A DNA stretch of 64,000 nt from Pseudoalteromonas shioyasakiensis. Its GTDB lineage: Bacteria > Pseudomonadota > Gammaproteobacteria > Enterobacterales > Alteromonadaceae. The stretch's first letter is position 1. Every line of letters starts with the position of its first letter. The DNA lies in assembly GCF_019134595.1 (NCBI RefSeq), contig NZ_CP077770.1, positions 2,848,501-2,912,500 on the forward strand. The letters run 5' to 3'. Positions 26,977 through 37,062 of this stretch are shown here, in pieces. The position numbers and the translations under genes are program-made. The notes beneath the pieces are model-generated. The model was not told the DNA's origin and searched no databases. It was given only the letters and a program-made list of their open reading frames with translations.

Positions 26977-28961
26977 GCATTCACCTCCTTAGTAGCGGCT
27001 GTATTGTGAGCCGTTTCTAGTTCAACAATTTCATCTGGTTGCACGTAGTAATCAACATCGCTGGTGTAACAACGCTTGATGAACACCACGATTGCACCCA
27101 GTAAACCAAAGGCTGCAAGCCACCAAATGTGCCAGATCATGGCAAAACAGAAGGTTGTTAAAGCTGCACTCATTAATACACCTGCCGATGTATTTTTTGG
27201 CATATGAATTGGGCTATAAGAGGCTTCTTGTTTGTAAGCTAAGCCTTTTTCTTTCATGTCTGTCCACGCATCGATGTCATCAACATGTGGGATTTTCGCA
27301 AAGTTGTAGTACTGTGGAGGTGAAGCAGATGCCCACTCAAGCGTATGACCATTCCACGGATCGCCCGTTGTATCATCAAGTTGCTCGCGGTTTTTGAAGC
27401 TCACTACAAGTTGCACAACTTGGAACAAGATACCGAACATAATGATCACCGCACCGCCAGCTGCAATGTATAACCAAATGTTCCAATCAGGGTTGTTAGT
27501 GTGGTTTAAGCGACGTGTCATACCTAAGAAACCAAGTACGTATAACGGCATGAATGCCACGAAGAAACCAATTAACCAACACCAGAAAGATCTTCTGCCC
27601 CAGCTCTCGTCAAGTTTGAAGCCCATTGCTTTAGGGAACCAAAACGCAAAACCAGCTAAATAACCAAATACCGCACCACCAATGATGGTGTTATGGAAGT
27701 GAGCGATTAAGAATAAGCTGTTATGTAATACGTAGTCAGCGCCAGGAATAGCAAGTAACACGCCGGTCATACCACCGATAGTGAAAGTCACCATAAAACC
27801 TAAAGTCCAAAGGACAGGCACAGTAATTCGTAAACGACCACGATACATAGTGAATAACCAGTTAAACAACTTAACCCCGGTCGGCACTGCAATAACCATG
27901 GTCATAACACCAAAGAAGGCATTAACGTTAGCGCTTGAGCCCATAGTAAAGAAATGGTGAAGCCAAACGATAAAACCTAAAATCGAAATTGCACCACTTG
28001 CGTAAACCATCGACTTATAACCAAACAGGCGTTTACCAGCAAACGTTGAGATAACTTCTGAGAAAATACCAAACGCAGGTAAGATCAGAATGTAAACCTC
28101 AGGGTGACCCCATGCCCAGAATAAGTTGATGTACATCATCGCGTTACCACCTAATTCATTCGTGAAGAAGTGGAAATCGAGATAACGGTCAAGCGTTAAC
28201 ATTGCCAGTACAGCAGTTAAAATTGGGAACGATGCTGCAATTAAGATATTCGCCCACGTACATGCCCAAGTAAAAATAGGCATTTTCATTAATGTCATGC
28301 CTGGTGCACGCATTTTAAATACAGTCGCTAAGAAGTTTACCGATGTTAATAAGGTACCCAAGCCGGATATCTGCAAGGCCCATATATAATAGTCGACCCC
28401 GACACCTGGACTGAATGACAACTCTGACAGTGGTGGATATGCAACCCAACCCGTTTTCGCAAACTCACCAAAGAATAATGAGATATTGATTAGGATTGCA
28501 CCGCCAGCAGTTAACCAAAAGCTAAGGTTATTTAAGAATGGGAATGCAACATCACGGGCACCAATTTGCAAAGGTAAGATGATGTTCATTAAACCAATCA
28601 TAAACGGCATCGCCATAAAGATGATCATGATCACCCCGTGCGCCGTAAAGATTTGGTCATAGTGCTCTGGTGGTAAGTAACCACTTGCACCGCCGGTAGC
28701 CATTGCTAATTGCAGTCGCATCATAATGGCATCCGCGAAACCACGGAAAAGCATGATAAGCGCAAGAATGATGTACATAACACCTAAACGCTTATGGTCG
28801 ATTGAGGTGATCCAGTCGTGCCAAATCACGCCCCATTTTTTATATTTTGTTACTAAGCCTGCCACTAACAGACCTAAGACAGCAACGACCGCCATGGTAA
28901 CCATGATAATTGGTTCATGGTACGGGATTGCGTCTAATGTTAATTTACCTAACAACGACAT
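26973..28961 (-). CDS. cyoB: Quinol oxidase subunit I, CyoB
   Basis: This 662-residue heme-copper oxidase subunit carries the low-spin heme, the high-spin heme and copper B. The signature [20 protein letters not shown] contains the His-Tyr active-site pair; HHFFTMG supplies further copper His ligands, and [12 protein letters not shown] the heme ligands. About fifteen helices are expected. It reduces oxygen to water and pumps protons. Only two bases separate it from cyoA. Confidence 0.97.
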   Translation of the reverse strand: MSLLGKLTLDAIPYHEPIIMVTMAVVAVLGLLVAGLVTKYKKWGVIWHDWITSIDHKRLGVMYIILALIMLFRGFADAIMMRLQLAMATGGASGYLPPEHYDQIFTAHGVIMIIFMAMPFMIGLMNIILPLQIGARDVAFPFLNNLSFWLTAGGAILINISLFFGEFAKTGWVAYPPLSELSFSPGVGVDYYIWALQISGLGTLLTSVNFLATVFKMRAPGMTLMKMPIFTWACTWANILIAASFPILTAVLAMLTLDRYLDFHFFTNELGGNAMMYINLFWAWGHPEVYILILPAFGIFSEVISTFAGKRLFGYKSMVYASGAISILGFIVWLHHFFTMGSSANVNAFFGVMTMVIAVPTGVKLFNWLFTMYRGRLRITVPVLWTLGFMVTFTIGGMTGVLLAIPGADYVLHNSLFLIAHFHNTIIGGAVFGYLAGFAFWFPKAMGFKLDESWGRRSFWCWLIGFFVAFMPLYVLGFLGMTRRLNHTNNPDWNIWLYIAAGGAVIIMFGILFQVVQLVVSFKNREQLDDTTGDPWNGHTLEWASASPPQYYNFAKIPHVDDIDAWTDMKEKGLAYKQEASYSPIHMPKNTSAGVLMSAALTTFCFAMIWHIWWLAAFGLLGAIVVFIKRCYTSDVDYYVQPDEIVELETAHNTAATKEVNA

Positions 28962-28963
28962 GA

Positions 28964-29878
28964 TTATTCCTCGTCCTCGCTGTGCTTCTTATGAGCTGAA
29001 TGCTCAGGCATAGCGTGTTGCATTGCACCGTGAGAGCCATGCGCTTGCATATATTTCATTACAATTGAATGGAACATATCTTTATCTACGCTGGCATAGT
29101 ATTTAACTGGGTCGTATTCACTTGGTTTTGCAAGTTCAACATAGCTTTGCTTAGTCAGTGCAGAGCCGGTATTTTTTACTTTGTTAACCCATGCATCGAA
29201 ATCAGCTTCTGTGGCTGTTGCAATGGCCTCGAACTTCATACCAGTGAAACCTGCACCGCTGTAGTTAGCAGAGAAACCTTTAAAAGTACCTGGCTCATCA
29301 GCAATTAAGTGAAGCTTTGTTTCCATGCCTGCCATTGAATAAATTTGGCTACCAAGCTGTGGAATGAAAAACGAGTTCATGGTGCTTTCTGAGGTGATCT
29401 TGTACTGCACTGGCACATTGGCAGGAAAAACAAGCTCATTCACTGTGGCGATGCCTTGCTCTGGATAAATGAATAGCCATTTCCAGTTCAAAGAAACAAC
29501 CTCAACAGTAAGGTGCTTACCTTTACCCTCAAGTGGTTTATATGGGTCAAGTTGTTGCGTTGACTGCCACGTGATCACACCTAAAATCGCAACGATGATG
29601 ATAGGAATGGTCCAAACTACAGCTTCAATCTTATTAGAGTGCGCCCACTTTGGAGCGTAAATTTCTTGATCTCGTCCATCACGGTATTTCCATGCAAAAT
29701 AAATTGTCATGGCAATAACTGGAATCACAACAATCAGCATTAACACCGTAGCTACGATAATTAAATACTTCTCGTCGACACCAATTTGACCTTTTGGATC
29801 GAGTACCCCGCCTTTACAGCCAGACAAAGCCAGCACTAAAGACGCTAGAGCAATATTACAAAGGTTTCGAATTGACAA
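28964..29878 (-). CDS. cyoA: Quinol oxidase subunit II, CyoA
   Basis: This 304-residue lipoprotein has a lipobox in the signal peptide (VLALSGC), two membrane helices and a periplasmic cupredoxin domain. The CuA cysteines of cytochrome c oxidases are absent ([14 protein letters not shown] at that place), so it takes electrons from quinol, as in bo3 enzymes. The C-terminal tail of about 28 residues holds six His and three Met. It is the first gene of cyoABCDE. The upstream gap of 236 bases must carry the promoter, or transcription may come from the orphan gene above. Confidence 0.95.
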   Translation of the reverse strand: MSIRNLCNIALASLVLALSGCKGGVLDPKGQIGVDEKYLIIVATVLMLIVVIPVIAMTIYFAWKYRDGRDQEIYAPKWAHSNKIEAVVWTIPIIIVAILGVITWQSTQQLDPYKPLEGKGKHLTVEVVSLNWKWLFIYPEQGIATVNELVFPANVPVQYKITSESTMNSFFIPQLGSQIYSMAGMETKLHLIADEPGTFKGFSANYSGAGFTGMKFEAIATATEADFDAWVNKVKNTGSALTKQSYVELAKPSEYDPVKYYASVDKDMFHSIVMKYMQAHGSHGAMQHAMPEHSAHKKHSEDEE

Positions 29879-30114
29879 AGGAATATCCTACAACCTAAAA
29901 GTTAACACTTGTCGAAATAAGTACACGACGCTTTTCTGCAACAGATGCTACAGATACCCCTCGGCTGAATAACGAGCACGACAAATAGGCACGCTAAAAA
30001 GTGAGGGAGTTTAGGTTGGCTGACTGAAATTTGGGCGTAAAAATCCCACTAGGTGCTTAGTTAAGACAACTTAGAAAATCGACTAAATGGCTGAACTTAA
30101 GCAACAAAGCTTAT

Positions 30115-30534
30115 TTACAGACAACCACTTACACGAGGAGGAGCACGACAGCCATGAGCGCTGTGTACTACTAAAGACTTTATCGTTTCACGCGCAGCGA
30201 AGGCCGCTTTACGTAAAATGACACCTGCACGACGCGCAGGGAAGAAATGGAAGACCAACCAGCATAAACCAATAAGTAATTGGCAAGACACCACAGGGTA
30301 AGCTAAAAAACTCAAAACATTAAGTAATGGTGTTTCGAATAAAGCACCTTCGCTTAATAAGCTTCTTAGCCCTTGAGCATCTTCTAATGTGCCGTTGATT
30401 AGCATGGCTGAATTAATCAGCAACAAGGCTAAAACTGACATTAGTTCTTTACCAGCAAAAAACGCACGCGCAGCCAATTGCAATCTAGCTAAGCTAGACT
30501 GTTTGACACCTTGTGACTGATTAATTGCTCGCAA
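30115..30534 (-). CDS. Hypothetical membrane protein, 139 aa
   Basis: I do not recognise this gene. It encodes a basic protein with two hydrophobic segments (about residues 33-50, LMSVLALLLINSAMLING, and 72-96, LLNVLSFLAYPVVSCQLLIGLCWLVF) and a positively charged C-terminus with two Cys (GCRAPPRVSGC). It lies upstream of cyoA on the same strand. An 18-bp perfect palindrome lies 90 bases before it. It could belong to the cyo transcription unit (inference). Start and reality of the gene are moderately supported by the hydrophobicity pattern. Confidence 0.55.
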   Translation of the reverse strand: MRAINQSQGVKQSSLARLQLAARAFFAGKELMSVLALLLINSAMLINGTLEDAQGLRSLLSEGALFETPLLNVLSFLAYPVVSCQLLIGLCWLVFHFFPARRAGVILRKAAFAARETIKSLVVHSAHGCRAPPRVSGCL

Positions 30535-30949
30535 AACTCACGCCTTTTTATCGCTTTTACTGCATTTGAGGTAAGTGGCTTACCCTATTTTTTAATGCGG
30601 TAACATGATCTTCATCAATAAAGTTTCAGTAATTACTGAAATTTCGATGTGGAGTATAACAAAGTCAACAGACGGTACAAGTAGAAATTAACAACACAAG
30701 GTTAAGTGTTGTTTAGCCGTTTGATAACAAACTGTAAAAAAACCAACTTATTAAAGCTAAGCCTTTAAAAGTAATACTGTATTTTATATAGCGAAAAGCA
30801 ATGAAGAAAAAGAAAATAGCATAAAAATAGCGATTTAAAGCATACTTAGTCAGTAGCAATCAAAGCTTTAATACTGAACAAGGATTAGCCAAACGAGTGT
30901 AAATATAATATTCTACAGAATGTTAAAATAAAGAATAAAAGAGATAGTT
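30535..30949. other. Divergent gap before the carboxypeptidase gene
   Basis: This 415-base AT-rich region lies between two divergent genes. It contains the 18-bp palindrome at 30624-30641 and must hold promoters in both directions. I find no convincing small gene or structured RNA in it. Confidence 0.65.
30624..30641. promoter_or_regulatory. Perfect 18-bp palindrome, operator candidate
   Basis: TTTCAGTAATTACTGAAA reads the same on both strands. It lies 90 bases upstream of the orphan membrane gene and about 750 bases upstream of cyoA. Its size suits a dimeric repressor. I cannot name the regulator. Confidence 0.55.
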
Positions 30950-32305
30950 ATGCGCCTATATGCACTCGCCACAGCCCTTTTAGCATTAAGTACCTGTACA
31001 TTCGCAAATACGATTGAAGACACCGCTGTAGCTGGCTTAGATAAACCTGCGATTTACTACGCCGATATAGAGCCACACTTAAAAAGCGCAGCAAAACACC
31101 CAAGCGTCACACTAAAACAAATCGGCACCTCTTTCCAAGGACAGGCACTTAACTCTCTTAAAATCGGCACCGGCCCAATCAAAGTGATGATGTGGAGCCA
31201 AATGCACGGCGACGAAAATACAGCAACTGCTGCATTAATGGATTTTTTAAGCTTTATAACCGCAGATGAAAACGCACAATGGCTAGAAAGCTGGCAACAG
31301 AAAATAACTCTTCTCATTATCCCTATGGTGAACCCAGACGGCGCCGCTGCTCAGACCCGACATAATGCACAAGGTATTGATTTAAATCGTGATGCAAAAG
31401 CCCTTCGCACAAAAGAAGGACAAATACTCATGGCCGCTGCAAATGAATTCAAACCTGATTTCGGCTTTAATTTACATGATCAGAATGCATATTACGGTGC
31501 CGGCAAAATGGGTAAACAAGCCACCATTTCAGTGCTTGCTCCCGCCTATAATGAAGCAAGAGAAATAAATAAAAGTCGTGGTGAGGCTATGCAATTTATT
31601 GCCCACTTAGCCAAAACGGTTGAATCAATGATCCCCGGGCACTTAGGCAAGTACAACGACAGTTACTCTTATCGCAGTTTTGGAGATACTTTCTCAGAAA
31701 AAGGTATCCGAACTATATTAATTGAATCAGGCGCTTACCCAAACGATCCAAATCGCCAAATAGCCCGTAAAGTTAACCGTGTTTTATATAAAAAGGCTAT
31801 TGATTCAATAACTTCAGGAGAATGGCAAAGCGCTAAAATAACCCAATACCACGCTATTCCATTTAACGCTAAAGACAATTGGGTAGACTTACTAATAGAC
31901 GATGTAACAGTAAAGAGTGAACTTGGTGATTACCAGATAGATATTGCAATAAACAACAAAGGACAGTCACCCATAATTAAAGAATTGGGTGATATAAGCA
32001 GTATCCGACAAGGTTACACCAGTTTAGATGCAAGCAACCTAAGCTTTAGAACCGGTAACAGCTTTGTTTTAAATGAGTCGATAATGCTTACAGAAAATAA
32101 ATATAAAGAGCTTTTAAAACAAGGGTATAGTTGCTTTTCTGGCGATATTAATATGCTAGAAAACGCCACAAAATGGCCAGTTTACGCTTGCAAAAGTGTA
32201 TTTACATCAATACCTTCACTTCATGCACCCGCCGCCTTTTTCTTACAAGCAAACGGCAAAAATAAGTACGCAGTTTTAGGGGCTGAGCTAATTAATTTAG
32301 ATTAA
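30950..32305 (+). CDS. Exported M14-family zinc carboxypeptidase
   Basis: This 451-residue protein has a signal peptide (residues 1-19, TCTFA) and a peptidase M14 domain. The zinc motif is MHGDENT (His and Glu), the substrate-binding residues are in RHNAQGIDLNRDAK, the third zinc His is in FNLHDQN, and the catalytic Glu is in LIESGAYPND. All key residues are present. The C-terminal 150 residues form an extra domain with no match I know. It probably trims peptides in the periplasm or outside the cell. Codon and base use look a little more AT-rich than its neighbours. Confidence 0.9.
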   Translation: MRLYALATALLALSTCTFANTIEDTAVAGLDKPAIYYADIEPHLKSAAKHPSVTLKQIGTSFQGQALNSLKIGTGPIKVMMWSQMHGDENTATAALMDFLSFITADENAQWLESWQQKITLLIIPMVNPDGAAAQTRHNAQGIDLNRDAKALRTKEGQILMAAANEFKPDFGFNLHDQNAYYGAGKMGKQATISVLAPAYNEAREINKSRGEAMQFIAHLAKTVESMIPGHLGKYNDSYSYRSFGDTFSEKGIRTILIESGAYPNDPNRQIARKVNRVLYKKAIDSITSGEWQSAKITQYHAIPFNAKDNWVDLLIDDVTVKSELGDYQIDIAINNKGQSPIIKELGDISSIRQGYTSLDASNLSFRTGNSFVLNESIMLTENKYKELLKQGYSCFSGDINMLENATKWPVYACKSVFTSIPSLHAPAAFFLQANGKNKYAVLGAELINLD

Positions 32306-32320
32306 ACACGATTTAAGAGG

Positions 32321-32344
32321 ACAGGCACTGTTAAAAGTGCCTGT
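32321..32344. repeat. AGTGCCTGT palindrome flanking the RAYT
   Basis: ACAGGCACT and AGTGCCTGT form a perfect 9-bp stem around a 6-base loop, 16 bases after the carboxypeptidase stop. The word AGTGCCTGT is close to AGTGACTGT in the repeats on the other side of the transposase gene, so it is probably a REP-like element. It may also end the carboxypeptidase transcript. Confidence 0.65.
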
Positions 32345-32518
32345 TAAATCTCCAAATACCTTAATTTTGTTACCTAAAATAATCGTTGTTTAAGCAAACC
32401 ACCCTATTAGCTCAATCTAATAATAAAAACCAAGAAAAAAAGTTTAGCTTTATGAGAATTGAGAGCACAACTTAACTGCAAGTGTTTGCAAAAAATAAAA
32501 GTCGAGAGAAATTTAAGA

Positions 32519-33496
32519 TTAACTAGCAAGTAATAACTTGCAGCTTGTTAGGTTACTTCGTCGCTTACGAGCAGTTTTACTGCAATAACTTTCAATTGCA
32601 TCTACTCGACCTGCAGCTCCATGAAATAAGTTTTCAAATTGGGTTGTTAGTGTTAACCATTTTTCCGGTTCGAAATTCAGCCTTTCAAGAATAGGAGGTA
32701 AATTATGCTCTATATATCCCGGCTTATCCGCGCTGATACAACGCCCTGTTTGCTCCACAAGTAACAGGTATGACTTTAACTCAAAAGCTATTCCCTTTGA
32801 TTTATACTTGTTCATACCACCAATAAAACGAGCTAGTAACTTAGGTTGCTTTGACTCCTTCGCGCCCTGGCATCGCTTTTTAAAACTGGTATAGTCCGAT
32901 TGCTCCGGCGTGCTCGCAGCTTTAGCACGAACAGGGTTTAAATCAACATAGGCCATACATGCTAAAAGTGCTGATTCATCAAGGAGCGCTTGGCTTTTGA
33001 AACGCCCTTCCCAAAAGTGACCTGTACACTCGTCTTCTTTATTTGCACGTCTGGCAATATATTCATTAAGCATTCGCATGAACCAACTAATGCTTGAAAG
33101 GCGCTTTCTATATTCTGCAACCTCTTTATTTAAGAATACTTTCTGACCATCACTTAGCGGCTCACCATAGAGAAATTTTTGGCCTAAAGGGGTCATTTTA
33201 CTGAGCTTAAACCAGCGTAAAAGGATGGACTTATCGGTTAGCCTATTTGCTTTTTTATCATCAATATAAAGAACAAAATGCGTATGATTGCTCATCACTG
33301 CGTAAGCACACACATCAATACAAAATACCTTTGCAAGAGCAAGCAGGCGCTCTTCGACCCATCCTCGGCGGTGTTCATATGATTTACCAGTGAGTGCGTC
33401 TTCTCCACAAAGGTAAGCGCGTCTAACGCAACGGGATACGCAGTGATAATACTTGGTGTTCGACAAGCAGATTTGCCGCTTCCTTGCTAAAGCCAT
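32519..33496 (-). mobile_element. REP-associated tyrosine transposase (RAYT, Y1/HUH family)
   Basis: This 325-residue protein belongs to the IS200-like Y1 transposase superfamily. The HUH motif is SNHTHFVLY (His71, His73) and the likely nucleophile is Tyr183 in MAYVDLNPVRAKA. FWEGRFKSQALLDE is typical of the RAYT branch. The frame is intact and has an AGGAG ribosome site. The C-terminal 100 residues extend past the Y1 domain. Short repeats with the core AGTG(A/C)CTGT lie on both sides (32321 and 33566-33725), as expected for a RAYT that acts on REP sequences. No IS200/IS605 ends or TnpB are seen. Confidence 0.9.
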
Positions 33497-33565
33497 CGTT
33501 CACTCCTTGAACTGATAATTTGAAATGCATTAGCTGTAACTAAAGTTTAGACAAAATCTTCTTTG

Positions 33566-33725
33566 CTGCAAGAATAAGTTAACAAATAAAAGTGACTCTC
33601 CTTGTAAAATTCTGCAACTGTCCTTGTAAAATTCTGCAAGAAGAAGTTAACAGATAAAAGTGACTGTCCTTGTAAAATTCTGCAAGAATAAGTTAACAAA
33701 TAAAAGTGACTGTCCTTGTAAAATT
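33566..33725 (+). repeat. 46-bp tandem repeat array (REP-like)
   Basis: Three full 46-bp units (33566-33611, 33634-33679, 33680-33725) and one 22-bp unit with an internal deletion (33612-33633) stand head to tail. Each unit starts CTGCAAGAATAAGTTAAC, carries AGTGACTGTCCTTG and ends AAAATT. Unit 1 has CTCTCC for CTGTCC and unit 3 differs at two other places. The array lies upstream of the transposase gene and next to nqrM. It has no spacers and is not CRISPR. Confidence 0.9.
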
Positions 33726-33733
33726 TAGGTATT

Positions 33734-33758
33734 AAAAAAGCGCCTTAGGCGCTTTTTT
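33734..33758 (-). terminator. Terminator of nqrM
   Basis: A perfect 11-bp stem AAAAAAGCGCC / GGCGCTTTTTT with loop TTA lies five bases past the nqrM stop. It should work on both strands. Confidence 0.9.
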
Positions 33759-33762
33759 GTGG

Positions 33763-33975
33763 TTAAAGAATTTGATTCTCTTTCCAGACTTGTTCTTTTG
33801 CCATGCGTTTTTTACGCTTGTCACATGGGTCGTCGCAGTCGCAGGCTTTGTCTATACCAACAGCACCTAGGCCACCACAGCTACTGGCCATAGATTTCTT
33901 TTGCACTATCATGCCGACAGCCATCGCTGCCACAATTAAAATAAGTAGACCAAATGTAAGAAGAAAAAGTGACAT
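33763..33975 (-). CDS. nqrM: Na+-NQR maturation protein NqrM
   Basis: This 70-residue protein has one N-terminal membrane helix (LFLLTFGLLILIVAAMAVGMI) and a Cys-rich tail: SCGG, then ACDCDDPCDKRKK. These features define NqrM (DUF539), which is needed to deliver iron for the NqrD/NqrE cluster (known in Vibrio). It follows apbE by 78 bases and completes the nqr set. Confidence 0.94.
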   Translation of the reverse strand: MSLFLLTFGLLILIVAAMAVGMIVQKKSMASSCGGLGAVGIDKACDCDDPCDKRKKRMAKEQVWKENQIL

Positions 33976-34053
33976 TGCTTTGCCCCTATCGTCAGCAATT
34001 AAATCGAGCCCAACTAATTAGGCTGCATGTATTATAAACTGCTTCTTGCCCTG

Positions 34054-35085
34054 CTACAAATATGGTTTAAATGCAGGGCTTGAATAAGTTACTAAGCCAT
34101 TGTCTGACTTACCAATTAAGTACACTGGTAAATCGTGCTCTTCGGCGTATTTCTGCGCCTTTTCCATGCCCATCACTGTGATAGCTGTCGCTAAACCATC
34201 TGCAGTCATCGCTGATGGGTGTAAAACGGTAACTGATACCAAATCATGGCGGCTCGGCATGCCTGTTACAGGGTCAATTAAGTGGCTATAGGTAACACCA
34301 TCCATTTCGTAAAAAATCCTGTAATCACCTGATGTCGCAATACCATTAGTACCCGGCTCAATCACTTTATGTACTTTACGAACGCCAGGCTCAGCATCAG
34401 GCTGTTCAATAGCTATTTTCCAAGTGATGTCGTTTGGCTTAATACCCGATACACGCAGCTCACCGCCAATCTCAATCATATAATTAGTGAAGCCATGACT
34501 TTCAATCACTTGTGCTACTTTATCAATGCCATAACCTTTTGCTGTAGCAGAAAACGACAACTCTAAACCATCAATTGTTTTCATTAGACCAGCATCTGTA
34601 AGTTTAAGCTTATCAACACCAATTTTAGCAACCATTGCAGCCAAGGCTTCATCGCTTGGGCGTTTAGTCGGCTTTTTATCTGGACCAAAGCCCCACAAGT
34701 CAATTAGTGGCCCCATAGTCACATCTAACGTTTTTGTTGATTCACCAAGGCGGATTGATTCAGCGACCACGTTTCTAAAATCAGCGCTAACTGGCATTAC
34801 CTGCCCTGCTGGTAACTGGTTGAACTGGTTAATTTCTGAATCAGGAATATAAGTCGACATAGATTGATTTACATCTTTAAGCACTTGCTTAATTTCAGGA
34901 TGTAAATCAACACCTGCAACCTTTGAAGACTCTGCAAACACCTTAATATGATAAGTGGTGCCCATTGTCTTACCTTCAAAATAAAGCTCTTCAGCCTTAT
35001 CAGCTTGGCTGCAGCCAGCCATGAGTAAAGTCATAGTTAATAGAAAAAAGGCCATCAAGCCTTGGCGATAAAACACTCTATTCAT
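34054..35085 (-). CDS. apbE: FAD:protein FMN transferase ApbE
   Basis: This 343-residue lipoprotein (lipobox MAGC) transfers FMN from FAD to a Thr in SGAT-type motifs of NqrB and NqrC. Conserved parts include GKTMGTTYHIKV, SATAKGYGIDKVA, IGGELRVSG and SHLIDPVTGMPSRHDLVSV. A GTG at 35094 opens the frame, but the ATG at 35085 has an AAGGTG site at good distance. Its place just after the nqr operon and the presence of both target motifs fit its role. Confidence 0.94.
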   Translation of the reverse strand: MNRVFYRQGLMAFFLLTMTLLMAGCSQADKAEELYFEGKTMGTTYHIKVFAESSKVAGVDLHPEIKQVLKDVNQSMSTYIPDSEINQFNQLPAGQVMPVSADFRNVVAESIRLGESTKTLDVTMGPLIDLWGFGPDKKPTKRPSDEALAAMVAKIGVDKLKLTDAGLMKTIDGLELSFSATAKGYGIDKVAQVIESHGFTNYMIEIGGELRVSGIKPNDITWKIAIEQPDAEPGVRKVHKVIEPGTNGIATSGDYRIFYEMDGVTYSHLIDPVTGMPSRHDLVSVTVLHPSAMTADGLATAITVMGMEKAQKYAEEHDLPVYLIGKSDNGLVTYSSPAFKPYL

Positions 35086-35132
35086 AGCATTCACCTTTTA
35101 GATACCACAGGGTTCGGTATAGAAATAAAAAA

Positions 35133-35159
35133 GCCTCGTAACACTGTGTGCTACGAGGC
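35133..35159 (-). terminator. Terminator between nqrF and apbE
   Basis: The stem GCCTCGTA / TACGAGGC with an 11-base loop is followed on the minus strand by a T-run. It ends the nqrA-F transcript, so apbE may need its own promoter or readthrough. Confidence 0.82.
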
Positions 35160-35197
35160 CTGTATTCTAACCAAAACTTATTGTTTTGTGTATGGTG

Positions 35198-36424
35198 TTA
35201 GCCACCGAAGTCATCTAATAAGATGTTTTCGTCTTCTACACCAAGATCTTTAAGCATGTTGATAACAGCCGCGTTCATCATTGGTGGACCACACATGTAG
35301 AACTCACAATCTTCTGGCGCTTCATGATCTTTCAAGTAGTTTTCATAAAGTACGTTATGGATGAAGCCTGTGTAACCTTCCCAGTTATCTTCTGGTTGTG
35401 GATCAGACAGTGCTGTATGCCATACGAAGTTATCGTTTTCTGCTGCTAAGCCGTCGAAATCTTCTACGTAGAACATTTCACGCTTAGAACGCGCACCATA
35501 CCAGAAGCTCATCTTACGCTTAGATTGTAAACGCTTAAGTTGGTCAAAGATATGTGAACGCATTGGTGCCATACCTGCACCACCACCTACGAATACCATT
35601 TCTGCATCAGTGTCTTTCGCAAAGAACTCACCGAATGGACCAGAAATAGTCACTTTATCACCTTCTTTTAATGACCAAATGTACGAAGACATTTTACCAC
35701 ATGGAAGGCTTAGGTCTCTTGGCGGCGGCGTAGCGATACGCACGTTAAGCATGATAATGCCTTCTTCTTCTGGGTAGTTAGCCATAGAGTATGCACGAAT
35801 TGTTTCGTCGTCTACTTTAGACTCCAGGTTGAAGAAACCGAAGTGGTTCCAGTCGCCACGATACTCTTCTGGAATATCGAAATCAGCGTATTTAACGTGG
35901 TGAGCTGGTGCTTCAATTTGAATATAACCACCGGCACGGAACGGTACTGACTCGCCATCAGGAATTTGTAACTTAAGTTCCTTGATGAACGTTGCTTTGT
36001 TATCGTTAGAGATAACTGTACAGTCCCACTTCTTAACACCGAAAATTGACTCTTCAAGTTCAATTTCCATGTCGTTCTTAACATTTACCTGACACGCTAA
36101 ACGGCAGCCTTCACGAGCTTCACCTTTAGAGATGTGATCAAGTTCTGTTGGTAAGATATCGCCGCCACCTTCTTTGATGTGTACACGACACTGACCACAA
36201 GAGCCACCGCCACCACATGCAGATGAAACGAAGATACCTGAGTCAGATAGCGCACCTAATAGCTTGCTACCTGCAGATGTTTTAATAGCTTTTTCTGGGT
36301 CGCCATTAATTCCGATGATGATATCGCCGCTTGCTACTAATTTAGATTTAGCACCAATGATAACTAAAACTAAAATAACAACGATAGCGATGAAAACACC
36401 AACGCCTAAGAAAATCTCATTCAT
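35198..36424 (-). CDS. nqrF: Na+-NQR subunit F, NADH-binding
   Basis: This 408-residue subunit takes electrons from NADH. It has one N-terminal helix, a 2Fe-2S ferredoxin domain with the cysteines in [15 protein letters not shown] plus a later Cys in CRLAC, an FAD domain ([11 protein letters not shown]), and an NADH domain ([27 protein letters not shown]). All motifs are complete and the length equals that of Vibrio NqrF (408). Confidence 0.97.
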   Translation of the reverse strand: MNEIFLGVGVFIAIVVILVLVIIGAKSKLVASGDIIIGINGDPEKAIKTSAGSKLLGALSDSGIFVSSACGGGGSCGQCRVHIKEGGGDILPTELDHISKGEAREGCRLACQVNVKNDMEIELEESIFGVKKWDCTVISNDNKATFIKELKLQIPDGESVPFRAGGYIQIEAPAHHVKYADFDIPEEYRGDWNHFGFFNLESKVDDETIRAYSMANYPEEEGIIMLNVRIATPPPRDLSLPCGKMSSYIWSLKEGDKVTISGPFGEFFAKDTDAEMVFVGGGAGMAPMRSHIFDQLKRLQSKRKMSFWYGARSKREMFYVEDFDGLAAENDNFVWHTALSDPQPEDNWEGYTGFIHNVLYENYLKDHEAPEDCEFYMCGPPMMNAAVINMLKDLGVEDENILLDDFGG

Positions 36425-36443
36425 GATTTATCCTCGCTACCTA

Positions 36444-37052
36444 TTAAAGTGAAATACCAGAGAATGACATAAAGCCAAGACCCATAAGACCAACAGTGAT
36501 GAAAGTAATACCTAAACCACGTAAGCCATCAGGAACGTCTGAGTACTTCATTTTTTCACGGATACCAGCAAGTAAAGTAATTGCTAGTGCCCAGCCCACA
36601 CCTGAACCGATACCATAAACAACAGACTCGCCGAAGTTATAGTTACGCTCAACCATGAAAGATACCGCACCGAAGATCGCACAGTTAACTGTGATCAGTG
36701 GTAAGAAGATACCTAACGCGTTGTAAAGTGCAGGGAAGAACTTATCTAATGCCATTTCAAGAATTTGTACAAGTGCTGCAATAACACCGATGAAAGTCAA
36801 GAAACGTAAGAAGCTAAGGTCTGCTTCTGGGTAGCCAAGCCACTCTAATGCACCTGGTGCAAGAACAGCGTGATAAACCAAGTTATTTACAGGTACAGAG
36901 ATACCTAGTACCACGATAACTGCCACACCTAGGCCGATTGACGTTGTTACTTTCTTTGATACAGCAAGGAAAGTACACATACCTAGGAAGAAGGCTAAAG
37001 CTAAGTTTTCAATGAAAACTGCTTTTACAAATAAACTAATATAATGTTCCAC
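36444..37052 (-). CDS. nqrE: Na+-NQR subunit E
   Basis: This 202-residue membrane protein has six helices. It carries Cys residues in [12 protein letters not shown] and [13 protein letters not shown]; with NqrD these bind the iron or 2Fe-2S centre inside the membrane. NqrD and NqrE are paralogues of inverted topology. It lies 10 bases after nqrD. Confidence 0.96.
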   Translation of the reverse strand: MEHYISLFVKAVFIENLALAFFLGMCTFLAVSKKVTTSIGLGVAVIVVLGISVPVNNLVYHAVLAPGALEWLGYPEADLSFLRFLTFIGVIAALVQILEMALDKFFPALYNALGIFLPLITVNCAIFGAVSFMVERNYNFGESVVYGIGSGVGWALAITLLAGIREKMKYSDVPDGLRGLGITFITVGLMGLGFMSFSGISL

Positions 37053-37062
37053 TGCTCGCCCC

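Noticed and set aside
33566..33725. Possible CRISPR array
   Set aside because: The 46-bp units are directly adjacent with no unique spacers, one unit is internally deleted, and there are no cas genes in the window.
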